A DNA stretch of 64,000 nucleotides from Levilactobacillus brevis (GCA_003666485.1 CP032931.1:2604001-2668000), one strand, 5' to 3'; positions 48,764-58,951 are shown, counted from the stretch's first letter. Notes: generated by a model from the sequence alone, not told the origin. Program-made: numbers and translations.

Positions 48764-49692
48764 TATTGCAAACGCCCCTTTCGACCAATCAAACGAATAA
48801 TTAAGTTAAAGACTAACGACATCAGTAAGAGCACGAGGGCCAGTGACCACAGGGCATTGTTTTGCAGTGACCCCATGACCGTGTTCCCAATACCCGTGGT
48901 CAGCACCGACGTCAGCGTGGACGACGGAGAAACCAGGCTATTTGGCATCAACGCGGCGTTCCCAATCACCATTTGTACGGCTAAGGCTTCACCGAAGGCC
49001 CGAGCCATCCCGAAGACCACGGCCGTCATCAGCCCTGGCGTAGCGGCACGCAAGACGACCTTGTAGATGGTCTGCCATTGCGTGGCACCCAGGGCCAGTG
49101 AGGCTTCCCGGTAGTAACGCGGTACGGCACGCAACGCATCGGCACTCATTGAGGTGACCGTTGGTAGAATCATGACGAACAGCACGCAGGTCCCGGATAG
49201 GATCCCAAAACCACTGCCGCCAAAGAGTGCCCGCGTGGTTGGGACCACGACGGACAGCCCGATGAACCCGTAAACCACGGAGGGAATTCCCACCAGCAGT
49301 TCAGTCACGGGTTGTAAGATCTTTGCCCCTTTATTGGGGGAGATTTCATTCATAAAGACCGCCGTACCAATGGCAAATGGCGTTGCCACGATGGCGGATA
49401 AGATCGTAATCAGAAAGGACCCGACGATCATCGGCAGCGCGCCGACTTCCGGCTTGCCCTGCGCATCAGTAATACCTGGGTTCCAGCTCTTGCCAGTCAA
49501 GAAGTCCCACAGATTGACGTGGTTGCTGGTAAATGTGGCGATTCCTTTAGAGGCAACGAATCCGATGATGCCCACGACCACCGCTACGATTAGTAACAGA
49601 GCCGTCAAGCTGACCAGTCGGCCCCAGATTTCTAATTTGGCGGCCTTGGAGCGCCGCTTTAATTGTCGTTCTAGTTGTTGGGTACTCTTCAT
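48763..49692 (-). CDS. pstC: Phosphate ABC transporter permease PstC
   Basis: 309 residues from the ATG at 49692 with GGGAGGCG upstream; a longer in-frame stretch that overlaps pstS is not used. Six hydrophobic helices; permease loop REASLALGATQWQTIYKVVLRAATPGLMTAVVFGMARAFGEALAVQMVIGN. A basic N-terminal tail (QLERQLKRRSKAAK) precedes helix 1. It pairs with PstA. Confidence 0.95.
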   Translation of the reverse strand: MKSTQQLERQLKRRSKAAKLEIWGRLVSLTALLLIVAVVVGIIGFVASKGIATFTSNHVNLWDFLTGKSWNPGITDAQGKPEVGALPMIVGSFLITILSAIVATPFAIGTAVFMNEISPNKGAKILQPVTELLVGIPSVVYGFIGLSVVVPTTRALFGGSGFGILSGTCVLFVMILPTVTSMSADALRAVPRYYREASLALGATQWQTIYKVVLRAATPGLMTAVVFGMARAFGEALAVQMVIGNAALMPNSLVSPSSTLTSVLTTGIGNTVMGSLQNNALWSLALVLLLMSLVFNLIIRLIGRKGRLQ

Positions 49693-49693
49693 C

Positions 49694-50575
49694 CTACGCG
49701 CCTCCCGTCTTGGTAATGTGTCCCGTTGCATCGCGTTCCACCGACATTTGATTTGGGGAAAGGTACCCCAGTTGGCGGACCAATGTTTTTTGAATGGCGG
49801 GAGACTGGACGTAAGCAATGAATTTCTTGGTTAAGCCCGTGGGCTGACCCTTCGTGTATAAATGTTCATAAGACCAGATTGGCCATTTATTTGTAGTCAC
49901 GTTATCTTCCGTGGGCGCCACGTGATTCAATGACACATCCTGCACGGTCCGATCCACGTAAGAAAAAGCCACGTAGCTAATAGCTCCCGGCGTGGTCGCC
50001 ACGATTGAGCGGACCATCCCGGAAGAATCTTGTTCTTGGGCCGTTTTCGACCGGTGTTTCTTCAGTCCAAACTGTTCAAAGGTGGCCCGAGTCCCACTTC
50101 CCTGCGCCCGGTTGATTAAAACGATGGGGAGGTCAGCGCCGCCAACTTGTTTCCAGTTGGTCACTTGACCCGTGAAGACTTGAATCAGTTGGTGTGTCGA
50201 GAGATTCTGCACGCCTACCCGCTTGTTCACAATCGGGGTAATCCCCACGACCGCGACCCGGTGATCGACCAGCTCGTCTGCTCGAATCCCCTTTTGTTCG
50301 GCGGCAAAGAGGTCGGAATTTCCGACTTGCACGGCGCCCTCTTGGATCTGACTGAGACCAGTCCCCGTACCACCACCCTGCACGTTAATGAACGTGCCCA
50401 GGTGTTCGCCCGTATACTGCTCACCGGCGGCTTCAACTAAGGGTTGGAGCGCAGTTGAGCCCACCGCGGTAATGGATTCTCCCGCGTGACTGACCTGCCG
50501 TGTTTGGTAGGCAAAGACTCCCAATGCCACCAGCACCACCAAGACCAGGCCCTGCACCCAGCGTTTTTTCGACAT
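49694..50575 (-). CDS. pstS: Phosphate-binding protein PstS (signal-anchored)
   Basis: 293 residues. The phosphate-binding fold is clear: ITAVGSTALQPLVEAAGEQY with the anion-binding serine loop, NVQGGGTGTGLSQIQEGAVQVGNSD, and the INRAQGSGTRATFEQF loop. The N-terminus (KKRWVQGLVLVVLVALGVFAYQT) is a membrane segment, but there is no lipobox cysteine; I see no cysteine in the whole protein. It is probably held by an uncleaved anchor rather than lipidated, even though lgt is encoded nearby. First gene of the operon, behind a PhoP box. Confidence 0.93.
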   Translation of the reverse strand: MSKKRWVQGLVLVVLVALGVFAYQTRQVSHAGESITAVGSTALQPLVEAAGEQYTGEHLGTFINVQGGGTGTGLSQIQEGAVQVGNSDLFAAEQKGIRADELVDHRVAVVGITPIVNKRVGVQNLSTHQLIQVFTGQVTNWKQVGGADLPIVLINRAQGSGTRATFEQFGLKKHRSKTAQEQDSSGMVRSIVATTPGAISYVAFSYVDRTVQDVSLNHVAPTEDNVTTNKWPIWSYEHLYTKGQPTGLTKKFIAYVQSPAIQKTLVRQLGYLSPNQMSVERDATGHITKTGGA

Positions 50576-50628
50576 ACCGTAACCTCCTAAATTGGCTGCG
50601 CGTCATTGGCCCAACCATTTCAAAATTT

Positions 50629-50682
50629 AGTATACCGAATCAATGTAAATGTCATGTAGACGTATTGTAAAGGTTGTGTAAA
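50629..50682 (-). promoter_or_regulatory. PhoP box and promoter of pst operon
   Basis: On the minus strand four hexamers TTTACA, TTTACA, TCTACA, TTTACA with exactly 5 bp gaps (11 bp period; plus-strand starts 50644, 50655, 50666, 50677), then TATACT as the -10 at 50629-50634. This is the direct-repeat arrangement of Gram-positive PhoP sites. Confidence 0.92.
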
Positions 50683-50734
50683 TATATCCCGTATCAGGCT
50701 AATTTTTGTCGAAATCATGCTGGGTGGCGATCAT

Positions 50735-50879
50735 TTTTAGGTAAATCGGCACCTGGCGCTAACCAAATCACTGCCTGGGGCTGCCGGTTTTTCCGTCTGC
50801 CATGAGCAAACACCTCCAACCAAAGAGCGGTCTTCCGCCTCAAAACGAGGCGTCGCGCATGAATTTAATCCGTTTAAGC
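50735..50879. other. Gap between pstS and phoR with possible decayed repeat
   Basis: The stretch AACCAAAGAGCGGTCTTCCG followed by CCTCAAAACGAGGCG resembles the middle hairpins of the structured repeat in plus orientation; ends are not recognisable. No gene is visible here. Confidence 0.35.
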
Positions 50880-50915
50880 AAAAGGACGCAACCATCCCCT
50901 GGCTACGTCCTGATA
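50880..50915 (-). terminator. Terminator of the phoPR operon
   Basis: On the minus strand AGGACGTAGCC pairs with GGTTGCGTCCT around AGGGGAT, followed by TTTTG. Confidence 0.8.
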
Positions 50916-50939
50916 GTTTTTTAGTTCGCACATCACCAA

Positions 50940-52283
50940 CTAGGCCACCGGAAAGGTCATCGTGACCTGGGTGCCGACGTCGGGGGTGCTTTGTAAGTCG
51001 ATCTTGCCATTTAATGATTGGACCAGTTCGCGCACGATGGCTAGGCCTAAACCACTACCACTGACCAACTGGTTGGAATGCGAGACGTCCGCTCGGTAGA
51101 AGCGTTCGAACACCCGCAATTGGTCTTGGGGGGCGATACCGATTCCAGTGTCCGCAACCGTGAGGGTCCACGATTTAGGCGTGACTTTGCTCGTCAACGT
51201 GACCGTGCCCTGGGGCCGATTGTACTTGATGGCATTGCTCAACACGTTCTTCAAGATCTGGTCGAACTTGTGCTGGTCGGTGACTGCCATTAACGTGGTG
51301 GGCACCTGATTGACTAGCGTCACGGCATTGACCGCTGCTAGTGGCGTCAACAAGGCCACCTGACTAGCAATCACCTGGCCGACCGGTACTTCGGCGACTT
51401 CGACGGCATTGCCCGACTCGATGTGTGAAATCGTCAAGACGTCGTTGATCAATTCCACCAGCCGTTCACTCTGCTGGTCAATGATCTTTAAGAACTCGAC
51501 TGATTTCTCGGGGTCATCCTTAGCCCCCGCCAACAACGTCTTGGCAAAGCCCGAGATAGCCGTGACCGGTGTCTTTAACTCATGTGAGGCATTAGACACG
51601 AAGTCCATCTGCATCTGTTCGACGGCGTACACCTCCGTGACGTCATAGAGCAAGACCAATACTTGGAAATAGTCCTGAGAAGTTGCCGTGTAGATGGCGC
51701 GCGCGTCAACCGTTCGCTCCTTGACTACACCTGGTAGCTTCAACGTCTTGTGCTGCGTCTGTCGATCATTTAGCGCTGCGTTGATCAGACTCGCCAGCTC
51801 AAACTGCTGCACGTCTTGGGTAAACGGGTGCCGCCGCGGTGAAATCTGGCGTTGCAAGAATTGTTCCATCGCGGGATTGGCCAACTCAACTTTGCGGTAA
51901 CGGTCAATGACCATCACGCCAATCGGTAGGTAATCCAACAACGTCGCAAATTCCTGATTCTGACTGGCCATGTCCCGCCGCGCCTTACGTTGTTGTGTCT
52001 GCAGATAATTGATCTGCAAGGCCAACTGCTGGAACGGATCATGTGGCGACAACAACACGTGGGCCGGCGTTTCTTCGTGGCGAATCCCCTCGACTTTCTT
52101 GGTCAAAATGGCGATCCGTTGTGTCAACCACCGGTAACCATAGCCGAGCACCACCGTTTCCAGCAACGCGACTGACCACGCCACCAGCGTTGCCAACGCC
52201 ACGTGAGGTGCGCGTACCCCCCACACCAGCAACGTGTTCACTGCACCGAGCCCGACAAATGCCACGGCCAGTTGCCGGATCAT
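50940..52283 (-). CDS. phoR: Phosphate-regulon sensor histidine kinase PhoR
   Basis: 447 residues. Two membrane helices at the N-terminus (about 1-45), a short linker, a PAS-like segment (FATLLDYLPIGVMVIDRYRKVELANPAMEQFL), HisKA with the phospho-accepting histidine in VSNASHELKTPVTAISGF, and an ATPase domain with N-box NVLSNAIKYN, G1 VADTGIGIAP and G2 GSGLGLAIVREL. No large extracellular domain, consistent with sensing through PstSCAB-PhoU rather than phosphate directly. Overlaps phoP by four bases. Confidence 0.93.
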   Translation of the reverse strand: MIRQLAVAFVGLGAVNTLLVWGVRAPHVALATLVAWSVALLETVVLGYGYRWLTQRIAILTKKVEGIRHEETPAHVLLSPHDPFQQLALQINYLQTQQRKARRDMASQNQEFATLLDYLPIGVMVIDRYRKVELANPAMEQFLQRQISPRRHPFTQDVQQFELASLINAALNDRQTQHKTLKLPGVVKERTVDARAIYTATSQDYFQVLVLLYDVTEVYAVEQMQMDFVSNASHELKTPVTAISGFAKTLLAGAKDDPEKSVEFLKIIDQQSERLVELINDVLTISHIESGNAVEVAEVPVGQVIASQVALLTPLAAVNAVTLVNQVPTTLMAVTDQHKFDQILKNVLSNAIKYNRPQGTVTLTSKVTPKSWTLTVADTGIGIAPQDQLRVFERFYRADVSHSNQLVSGSGLGLAIVRELVQSLNGKIDLQSTPDVGTQVTMTFPVA

Positions 52284-52987
52284 GGCTGGGCCTCAAACGT
52301 GTAACCGAAGCCACGGACCGTCTTCAGTAAAACGGGATGCTTGGGGTCGCGTTCGATTTTTTCTCGCAAATGTGAAACGTGAATATCGACCATCCGTGTC
52401 TGACCACTATAGTCAAAGCCCCAAACGCCTTCCAACAGTTGCTCACGACTCCAGACCTTGCCGGGACGCTTGGCGAAGAATAGCAGTAATTCAAATTCCT
52501 TGGGCGTCAATTCGATCGGTTTGTCGCCGCGTTTGACCTGAAATTTGTCCTGATCGATGGTCAGATCCCCGACCTGCAGGCGATGGTCCACCTTACTAGG
52601 GGCCTGCTCTTGCGGTTCATCGTCGTGCGTTCGCCGCATGACCGCCTTTATCCGGGCAATCACCTCTCGTGGGCTAAATGGCTTGGTGATGTAATCATCC
52701 GCGCCGAGTTCCAGGCCAAAGACTGTATCGAATTCCCCAGTCTTAGCCGTCACCATGATGATTGGGGTCTTAATTTTCTCTTGGCGGAGACGCTTGGTCA
52801 CCTCCACCCCATCCAATTTGGGCAACATTAAATCCAACAGAATAACATCAAACTTTTCGTGTAACGCTAAATTTAACGCCTGCTCACCGTCAATTGCGGT
52901 GACAACTTGAAAATCCGCTTGCTCCAAGTTGTACTGCAACAACGTCACAATTGCGGGCTCGTCATCGACGACTAGGACTCGACTCAT
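52280..52987 (-). CDS. phoP: Response regulator PhoP (OmpR family)
   Basis: 235 residues. Receiver domain with acidic pocket DDEP near residue 8, phospho-accepting aspartate in VILLDLMLPKLDG (about 53) and lysine in DYITKPFSPREV; winged-helix output domain (LTPKEFELLLFFAKRPGKVWSREQLLEGVWG...TRMVDIHVSHLREKIE). It binds the four-repeat PhoP box at 50644. It follows the PDZ protein gene by five bases on the same strand. Confidence 0.95.
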   Translation of the reverse strand: MSRVLVVDDEPAIVTLLQYNLEQADFQVVTAIDGEQALNLALHEKFDVILLDLMLPKLDGVEVTKRLRQEKIKTPIIMVTAKTGEFDTVFGLELGADDYITKPFSPREVIARIKAVMRRTHDDEPQEQAPSKVDHRLQVGDLTIDQDKFQVKRGDKPIELTPKEFELLLFFAKRPGKVWSREQLLEGVWGFDYSGQTRMVDIHVSHLREKIERDPKHPVLLKTVRGFGYTFEAQP

Positions 52988-52991
52988 AGAT

Positions 52992-54146
52992 TTACCCCTC
53001 CTGATCTCTGAATAAAACGATTCCGATTTCGTGCGGTGCCCCAGAATAAATAGCTGTTTCCGTCATCTTTAACTCGCCATTCATATCCCGCACGCGCAAA
53101 TGACAATACGCAGGGTTGGCGAGGAGGGCCTCATAAAAACTCGTTTCGCTGTTCACGGGACGATGGTTACACTCTAAAATAATATCGCCGGCCGCCAGAT
53201 CCATTTTTACAGCTGGCGTCTGCGGGCGAATCGCTAGGACACGTACACCATCATCGACCTGAGAATACCAGAATTGTTGGCGTTCATCATAGCGTTTAGC
53301 TCGCCATAGGATAACCGCATAACCAACTAACAGGACGATTAATAGGTAAGGTGAATCGGCCGGGCGCGCCATGGTCCAGCCACAGAAGGCTGCCGCGGCC
53401 ACGCCTAACCACATGAACTGCTTGGATAAATGCCGATACACGGCTCGTGGCGCCTGCCGAAAGACCGTCCAGCGCAGGCCTAAGATCAGTGGAATCACTA
53501 AAATGGCAAAACTTTTTCCTTGAAAATGAAAGACTGGCCAAAAGGCCCATTGACTGGTCAACCAGTCCCCTGGCACCAGCGTGACCATCGGCAGCACTAA
53601 GAACTCACGCCACGGATAACCCGCAATCCGTTTACCCCGCTGCTTGGCATAGATCTTGGGACTCGCAAAGCGGCCGCCATAATGCGCCACCCAGTGCCCC
53701 AACAAGAGGAAGAATACGACGGCCAGCCACAAATAGTTGGCACCCGCGACCGTTGACCAATTGAGGCCGATTGCCGACAGGTCCGGTTTCCCCGTTATGT
53801 AAGGCCCCCCCAAGACCGTCAACGCCGTGGTGACTACGATCAGCGTCAACGGCAAAATCGTCGTTGGTAACACCACCAACGTGAGAATCGACAGGCCTTC
53901 GTAGATGATGACCCAGAGTAACGGCAGGCTGAAGCCCATCACCAGGTTGATCACTGATAGACCCAGGCCCAACACGACCCCCTGAGTCAGCATATGACGC
54001 AGTTCGAAGTGGTCGCTGTAAACGGCACTTCCAAAATCATGACGCTCGGACTTGATCCGCGCGCGACTGGTCAGCCAAACGCGTAAAATCGCCAGCCAAA
54101 CCAGCGGCTGCAGCAGGTAAGTGCTACAAGCAATAAATGTCCGCAT
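52992..54146 (-). CDS. Multi-pass membrane protein with C-terminal PDZ domain
   Basis: 384 residues. Around eight hydrophobic segments fill residues 1-300; the tail from about 305 is a PDZ fold (VRVLAIRPQTPAVKMDLAAGDIILECNHRPVNSETSFYEALLANP). No zinc protease HExxH motif is seen, so it is not a site-2 protease. It sits between prfB and phoPR, a position seen in other lactobacilli. A -10-like TATACT (54184-54189) precedes it. Function unknown; the PDZ may tether partner proteins at the membrane. Confidence 0.8.
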   Translation of the reverse strand: MRTFIACSTYLLQPLVWLAILRVWLTSRARIKSERHDFGSAVYSDHFELRHMLTQGVVLGLGLSVINLVMGFSLPLLWVIIYEGLSILTLVVLPTTILPLTLIVVTTALTVLGGPYITGKPDLSAIGLNWSTVAGANYLWLAVVFFLLLGHWVAHYGGRFASPKIYAKQRGKRIAGYPWREFLVLPMVTLVPGDWLTSQWAFWPVFHFQGKSFAILVIPLILGLRWTVFRQAPRAVYRHLSKQFMWLGVAAAAFCGWTMARPADSPYLLIVLLVGYAVILWRAKRYDERQQFWYSQVDDGVRVLAIRPQTPAVKMDLAAGDIILECNHRPVNSETSFYEALLANPAYCHLRVRDMNGELKMTETAIYSGAPHEIGIVLFRDQEG

Positions 54147-54198
54147 GAAATCGACACCTTTCCTGAAAAGATAGCTGTTCCCAGTATATCATGAAATA

Positions 54199-54233
54199 AA
54201 AATGGGTAACACGACATTCGCGTTACCCATACA
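54199..54233 (-). terminator. Terminator of prfB
   Basis: On the minus strand ATGGGTAAC pairs with GTTACCCAT around a GCGAATGTCGT loop, followed by TTTTTATTTC. Confidence 0.85.
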
Positions 54234-54281
54234 ATCATTATTTTAATCATCAATTGGCAGTAATAGGTGTTTCACCCCGCA

Positions 54282-55398
54282 TTAGTCCGGGTTCTTTTGA
54301 CTTAACTGCCACTGCAGGTAAGCGTCAATGAACGGATCAAGGTCGCCATCCATGACGGCTTGGCCGTTCCCCGTTTCGTAGTTGGTCCGATGGTCCTTGA
54401 CCATGGTGTACGGATGGAAGACGTAGGAGCGAATCTGTGAGCCCCAGCCAATATCCATCTGGTCGCCCTCCAGCTTGGCCTTTTCAGCGGCCTTTTTCTC
54501 TTCTTCACGTTCGTACAATTTGGCCCGCAACATCCCCAACGCCGTCTGTCGGTTTTGTAACTGCGACCGTTGGGCCTGACTTTGGGTCACGATACCCGTT
54601 GGCAAGTGGGTGATTCGCACGGCCGATGACGTCTTGTTGACATGTTGGCCCCCAGCCCCGGAAGCCCGATAAACGTCGACCTTCAAGTCAGCTGGATTGA
54701 TCTCAACGTCCACGGAATCATCCAGTTCGGGTAAGACATCCACTGATGCAAACGACGTGTGCCGCCGCCCAGCCGAATCGAACGGCGAAATCCGCACGAG
54801 CCGGTGGACCCCCTTCTCAGAGCGCAAGTAACCATAAGCGTTGTGCCCCGCAATCAGCAACGTGGCACTGCTCAGGCCAGCCACATCCCCCGCCTGGTAA
54901 TCCAGCACGGTGACCTTGAACTGGTGCTGTTCCGCCCAGCGTGTGTACATCCGCATGAGCATCTCGCCCCAGTCCTGGGATTCAGTCCCCCCAGCGCCCG
55001 GATGGATTTCCAAAATGGCGTTGTTCCGATCGTATTTTTGGTTGAGCAACATGTTTAAACTGTACTGCTGTAAGGCTTTCTTGGCCGCCGCGAAGTCGGT
55101 TTCAAACTCGGCTTGCATATCGGCGTCCGGCTCGGCCTGCAATAATTCCAAGGCGACTTCTAGGTCATCCACCTGGTCAGACAGTTTTTGATATTCCTCA
55201 ACTTTTTTCTTCATTTCGTTGGTCTCGTCGATCAACTTCTGGGCGGCCTGGGCGTTATCCCAAAAGCCGGGTTGGGCCATTTGACCCTCATTGACACTGA
55301 TGCTTTCGTTCAGGGCATCAAAGTCAAAGTGACCCCCTAAAGCCGGTGAGTTGTTCTTTCATGGCAGTGATTTCGCGTTTCGCATCGCTTAGTTCCAT
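54282..55398 (-). CDS. prfB: Peptide chain release factor 2 with programmed +1 frameshift
   Basis: The first 24 codons (55398-55327, start behind AAGGAGCC) end in CTT followed by an in-frame TGA (55324-55326). The sequence AGGGGGTCACTTTGAC has the internal Shine-Dalgarno-like AGGGGG and slippery CTT T of the classic RF2 autoregulatory site; reading resumes at GAC (55325) to give about 371 residues. The downstream part shows the GGQ motif in RASGAGGQHVNKTSSAVRITH and the SPF-type recognition SPFDSAGRRHTSFASV. RF2 releases at UGA and UAA, so low RF2 promotes the frameshift. Confidence 0.95.
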
Positions 55399-55445
55399 GT
55401 TTGTTGGCTCCTTTTTAAGTTATTTTTTAATCCGACACAGTGTGT

Positions 55446-55637
55446 GCTGGCCGCCTTGCCGTTCGCTAGATATGAGTCGGGACGCTGTGGGCGGACGGGC
55501 CGAGCCAAAGGACGGCCTCGACCCTCAGTTCGGAGCCGAAAATCACGTCTCCAAACTGCCAGTTCTCCAACCGGCAAACTTCACCGCTTGGAGGACTCCC
55601 ACGGCTGAACGCACATCTAGCGAACTATCGGTTACGG
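55446..55637 (+). repeat. Structured intergenic repeat core, copy 6
   Basis: Begins GCTGGCCGCCTTGCCGTTCG and ends GCGAACTATCGGTTACG. Diverged subtype: outer arms GCTAGATATGAG and CGCACATCTAGC, inner hairpin AGTTCTCCAACCGGC with ACCGCTTGGAGGACT. The inner stem differs from copy 3 (AGTTCCCTAA) on both sides, and pairing is largely kept. Confidence 0.82.
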
Positions 55638-55984
55638 TAGTGCTTATCATCTAGAATTGATTAGCCCCAGCGCTACCAAATTACGGGACTTTCTCGACCA
55701 TAATCGGTCACCGATTGACTCCGGCGAGCTTGTTATTCTCCTGAGCATTACCTTAATTCGAAGACTAACAACAACTATATTATTCCCACGACCAATGGTG
55801 TATGTCCAGTGAGACGAATCGTTGCTGTTCGCCAATTAAACCAGTTTTGTTTTTGCTTAGCCGACCGGGCGTAAAGGCATTAAATCAATCTACGCCATCA
55901 CCTATGGCTGTCAGAAATCACCCACAAAGTTAGCCGAAACTTCCCTGAAATGGCAATGTTCATCTACAGTAATGGGTTATCTAC
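55638..55984. other. Spacer between two opposed repeat cores
   Basis: No gene. The last 110 bases before 55985 (CCATCACCTATGGCTGTCAG onward, ending ATGGGTTATCTAC) match the flank shared with the elements at 26 and 63 kb, so the minus copy at 55985 retains most of its longer element. The earlier part has nothing I recognise. Confidence 0.45.
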
Positions 55985-56170
55985 CACGTAGCCGTGAGTG
56001 AGCTAAATTTGGACTCAGCCGTGGGAGTTTGCAAGTGGTCTGCTTGGAAACTGGCGTCTTCGAGACGCGACTTTCGGCTCGAAGCGAGGTTGAAGACCGC
56101 CCTTTGGCTTCGACCGGTCCTTCCCACAGCGTCACGGTCCAAATTTGGCGAACGGTAAGGCGGACAGCAC
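55985..56170 (-). repeat. Structured intergenic repeat core, copy 7 (minus orientation)
   Basis: Same subtype as copy 4. Outer arms CTAAATTTGGAC and GTCCAAATTTGG; middle arms CTTCGAG and CTCGAAG; inner AGTTTGCAAG with CTTGGAAACT (one mismatch). Its right-hand flank ends AGCTCGCAACCTTTAG near 56208, matching the outer terminus of the long element. Confidence 0.85.
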
Positions 56171-56237
56171 GGACTACCTTCCGTTCAAGCTCGCAACCTT
56201 TAGTTAAGAAGCTGGCGCCCTTGGTCCCACTCTTTTC

Positions 56238-56271
56238 ACAAAAACGAGGCGAAAGAATCTCTTCCGCCTCG
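56238..56271 (-). terminator. Terminator of secA
   Basis: On the minus strand ACGAGGCGGAA pairs with TTTCGCCTCGT (one G-U) around GAGATTC, followed by TTTTTG. Confidence 0.85.
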
Positions 56272-56282
56272 TCCGTTCCCGT

Positions 56283-58646
56283 TTATCGGGTAATATTTTG
56301 TCGAATTTCAGACTTCATGAACAGGCGCGTGGCGTCGTAGTCGATGTCAGAGATCATTTCCCCAAACATCCGGAATCCGTCTTGTTGGTATTCAACCAAC
56401 GGGTTCAACTGACCATAACCCCGTAACCCAATTGATTGTCGTAATTGGTCCATGGCATCAATGTGGTCGGTCCAATGAGAGTCCACGCAACGCAAGAGCA
56501 CAACCTTTTCGAATTCTAGCATTTGTGCTGGATCGTACAGTTGCTTTTGCTTTTCAGCGTAAACGTCTTCGGCTAAGCCCATGAAGAAGGCCTTGATCTC
56601 GTCTGCGGTCTTGCCCTTCAAGTCATCCAAACTAATCTTGTCTGGGGAAACCATCGCGGAAATCCCGAAGTCCAGTAAGGTATCCAAGTCCCAATCGGAT
56701 TGGTCACCCTGCGTATGCAAGTTAACCACCCGGTCAACGGTCCGTTTGATCATTGGCATTAAGACCCACTTCAATGACTTGTCTTGGTTAATGACTTGGT
56801 TCCGTTCGCCATAAATGACGTCCCGTTGTTGGCGCATCACATCATCGTATTGCAAGACGTTCTTCCGGGAATCATAGTTGTTCCCTTCAACCCGCTTTTG
56901 GGCGGATTCCACTTGCTTGGTGATCATGCGACTCCGGATAACGGCATCTTCGCCATCCACGTTCATCCGTTCCAAGAAGGCTTTGACTCGGTCAGAACCG
57001 AATCGCCGCATCAAATCATCTTCCAAGGACAGGTAGAATTGCGTCATACCAGGGTCCCCTTGACGACCGGAACGTCCACGAAGCTGGTTATCGATCCGCC
57101 GTGATTCGTGACGTTCAGTCCCGATAACGGCCAATCCACCAATTTCAACCACGCCGGGTCCCAATTTGATATCGGTCCCACGCCCAGCCATGTTGGTGGC
57201 GATGGTAACAGCACCCTTTTGACCGGCATTTTGAATGATGTCGGCTTCCTTGGCGTGGTTCTTCGCGTTCAAGACCACGTGAGGGATGTTTTCCTGATCC
57301 AACCGTTGTGACAGGTATTCGGACGTTTCCACGGCCACGGTCCCGATCAACATCGGTTGCCCCTTGGCGTGCAGCGTCTTGATTTCCTTAACGACCGCGT
57401 TGAACTTGGATTCCAGAGTTGGGTACAGCAAGTCAGGTTGATCGACCCGGACGACCGGTTTGTTGGTCGGCACAGTGATAACTTCCATGTTGTAGATTTC
57501 CCGGAATTCTTCAGCTTCGGTCTTGGCCGTCCCAGTCATCCCGGAGAGCTTCTTGTACATCCGAAATAAGTTTTGGTACGTAATGTTGGCCATGGTCTTG
57601 GTTTCTTCTTGAATCTCGACGCCTTCCTTGGCTTCAATGGCCTGGTGCAGGCCGTCAGAGTAACGACGACCGTCCATGACCCGCCCAGTGAAGGAATCAA
57701 CGATCAAGACTTCACCATCTTGTACCACATAATCCTTATCGCGTAGCATGATAAAGTTGGCCCGCAGCGCTTGGTCCATGTGGTGGGTCAAGGCCGTGTT
57801 GTCCGTGTCATATAAGTTCTTCAAGTTGAAGTACTTTTCGGCCTTTTCAATCCCGGTGTCGGTCAACGCCACCGTCTTGGATTCCAGGTCGATCTTAAAG
57901 TCGTCTTTTTCGTGCAGCGTCTTTGCGAAACGGTCAACCCGTTGATACAGGGCACTTGTCCCTTCGGATTGGCCAGAAATAATCAATGGCGTCCGGGCTT
58001 CATCAATTAAGATGGAGTCAACTTCATCGACAATCGCAAAGTTCAATGGTCGTTGAACCATATCTTCTTTGTACACCACCATGTTATCCCGCAGGTAATC
58101 GAACCCGATTTCCCCGTTGGTTGAATAAGTGATGTCCGCATTGTAGGCTTCGCGCTTTTCTTCAGGAGACTTTTCAGCGGAGTTTAACCCCACCGTCAAG
58201 CCCATCCAAGTGTACAGTTCACCCATTTCAGTTGCGTCCCGCGCAGACAGGTATTCGTTAACCGTAACCACGTGAACCCCTTTACCCGCTAAGGCATTCA
58301 GGTACACGGGCATCGTGGCGGTCAAGGTTTTCCCTTCACCGGTCTTCATTTCGGAAATGTTCCCTTCATGAAGCACAATTCCCCCCATGATCTGCACGTG
58401 GAAAGGATAGAGACCGAGGACCCGCTTGGCACCTTCACGGATAGCCGCAAAAGCCTCAGGCAGTAAATCGTCCAACGTTTCGCCGTCTTGATAACGCTTC
58501 TTAAATTCAGGCGTTTTTGCTTTCAAATCGTCGTCTGAAAGTTCTGCGTACTCGTCAGCGTAAGCACCAACTTGGTCCGCTAATTTACTGAGGCGTCGTA
58601 AAGTCCGGCGATCACTTTCGACCCATCGTTTCAAAATATTTGCCAT
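56283..58646 (-). CDS. secA: Preprotein translocase ATPase SecA
   Basis: 787 residues, the compact SecA of lactobacilli, lacking the C-terminal zinc-binding tail of longer homologs. NBD1 Walker [42 protein letters not shown], the preprotein cross-linking domain, NBD2 with [17 protein letters not shown] and [10 protein letters not shown], and the helical scaffold/wing region to the end. It drives Sec-dependent export through SecYEG (secG at 13.1 kb). Terminator at 56238; a promoter is probable in 58680-58790. Confidence 0.97.
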   Translation of the reverse strand: MANILKRWVESDRRTLRRLSKLADQVGAYADEYAELSDDDLKAKTPEFKKRYQDGETLDDLLPEAFAAIREGAKRVLGLYPFHVQIMGGIVLHEGNISEMKTGEGKTLTATMPVYLNALAGKGVHVVTVNEYLSARDATEMGELYTWMGLTVGLNSAEKSPEEKREAYNADITYSTNGEIGFDYLRDNMVVYKEDMVQRPLNFAIVDEVDSILIDEARTPLIISGQSEGTSALYQRVDRFAKTLHEKDDFKIDLESKTVALTDTGIEKAEKYFNLKNLYDTDNTALTHHMDQALRANFIMLRDKDYVVQDGEVLIVDSFTGRVMDGRRYSDGLHQAIEAKEGVEIQEETKTMANITYQNLFRMYKKLSGMTGTAKTEAEEFREIYNMEVITVPTNKPVVRVDQPDLLYPTLESKFNAVVKEIKTLHAKGQPMLIGTVAVETSEYLSQRLDQENIPHVVLNAKNHAKEADIIQNAGQKGAVTIATNMAGRGTDIKLGPGVVEIGGLAVIGTERHESRRIDNQLRGRSGRQGDPGMTQFYLSLEDDLMRRFGSDRVKAFLERMNVDGEDAVIRSRMITKQVESAQKRVEGNNYDSRKNVLQYDDVMRQQRDVIYGERNQVINQDKSLKWVLMPMIKRTVDRVVNLHTQGDQSDWDLDTLLDFGISAMVSPDKISLDDLKGKTADEIKAFFMGLAEDVYAEKQKQLYDPAQMLEFEKVVLLRCVDSHWTDHIDAMDQLRQSIGLRGYGQLNPLVEYQQDGFRMFGEMISDIDYDATRLFMKSEIRQNITR

Positions 58647-58951
58647 GTGAGAATTCCCTTCAGTACATTTAGTAAGTCTATTTAAAGTTACCCATTTATT
58701 TGCAATAAATCAACCTACATTTTACCACTATCCGGGCCAAGATGAAACAAATCTCCACAGCCGCCGCACAGTGAAGCGGTTTCTTTGGCGTGATAGCAAC
58801 TACAAATGGGGTTAACAAAATTAGTTTAAACCTTTATCTGTTTCGCCATTTTTCAGAAAATGACCTTCCGACTAGCATACCAGTTCGAGATTAGCCCCTG
58901 ATTGCGTGCAGATTAAATCTAGATGTCACCTGCCTGTAGCCTACCACAGGC
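58647..58951. other. secA leader and upstream gap
   Basis: About 305 bp with no gene. A TAAAAT -10-like hexamer about 17 bp from TTTCAT on the minus strand (near 58722-58750) could be the secA promoter. Nothing else recognised. Confidence 0.35.
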
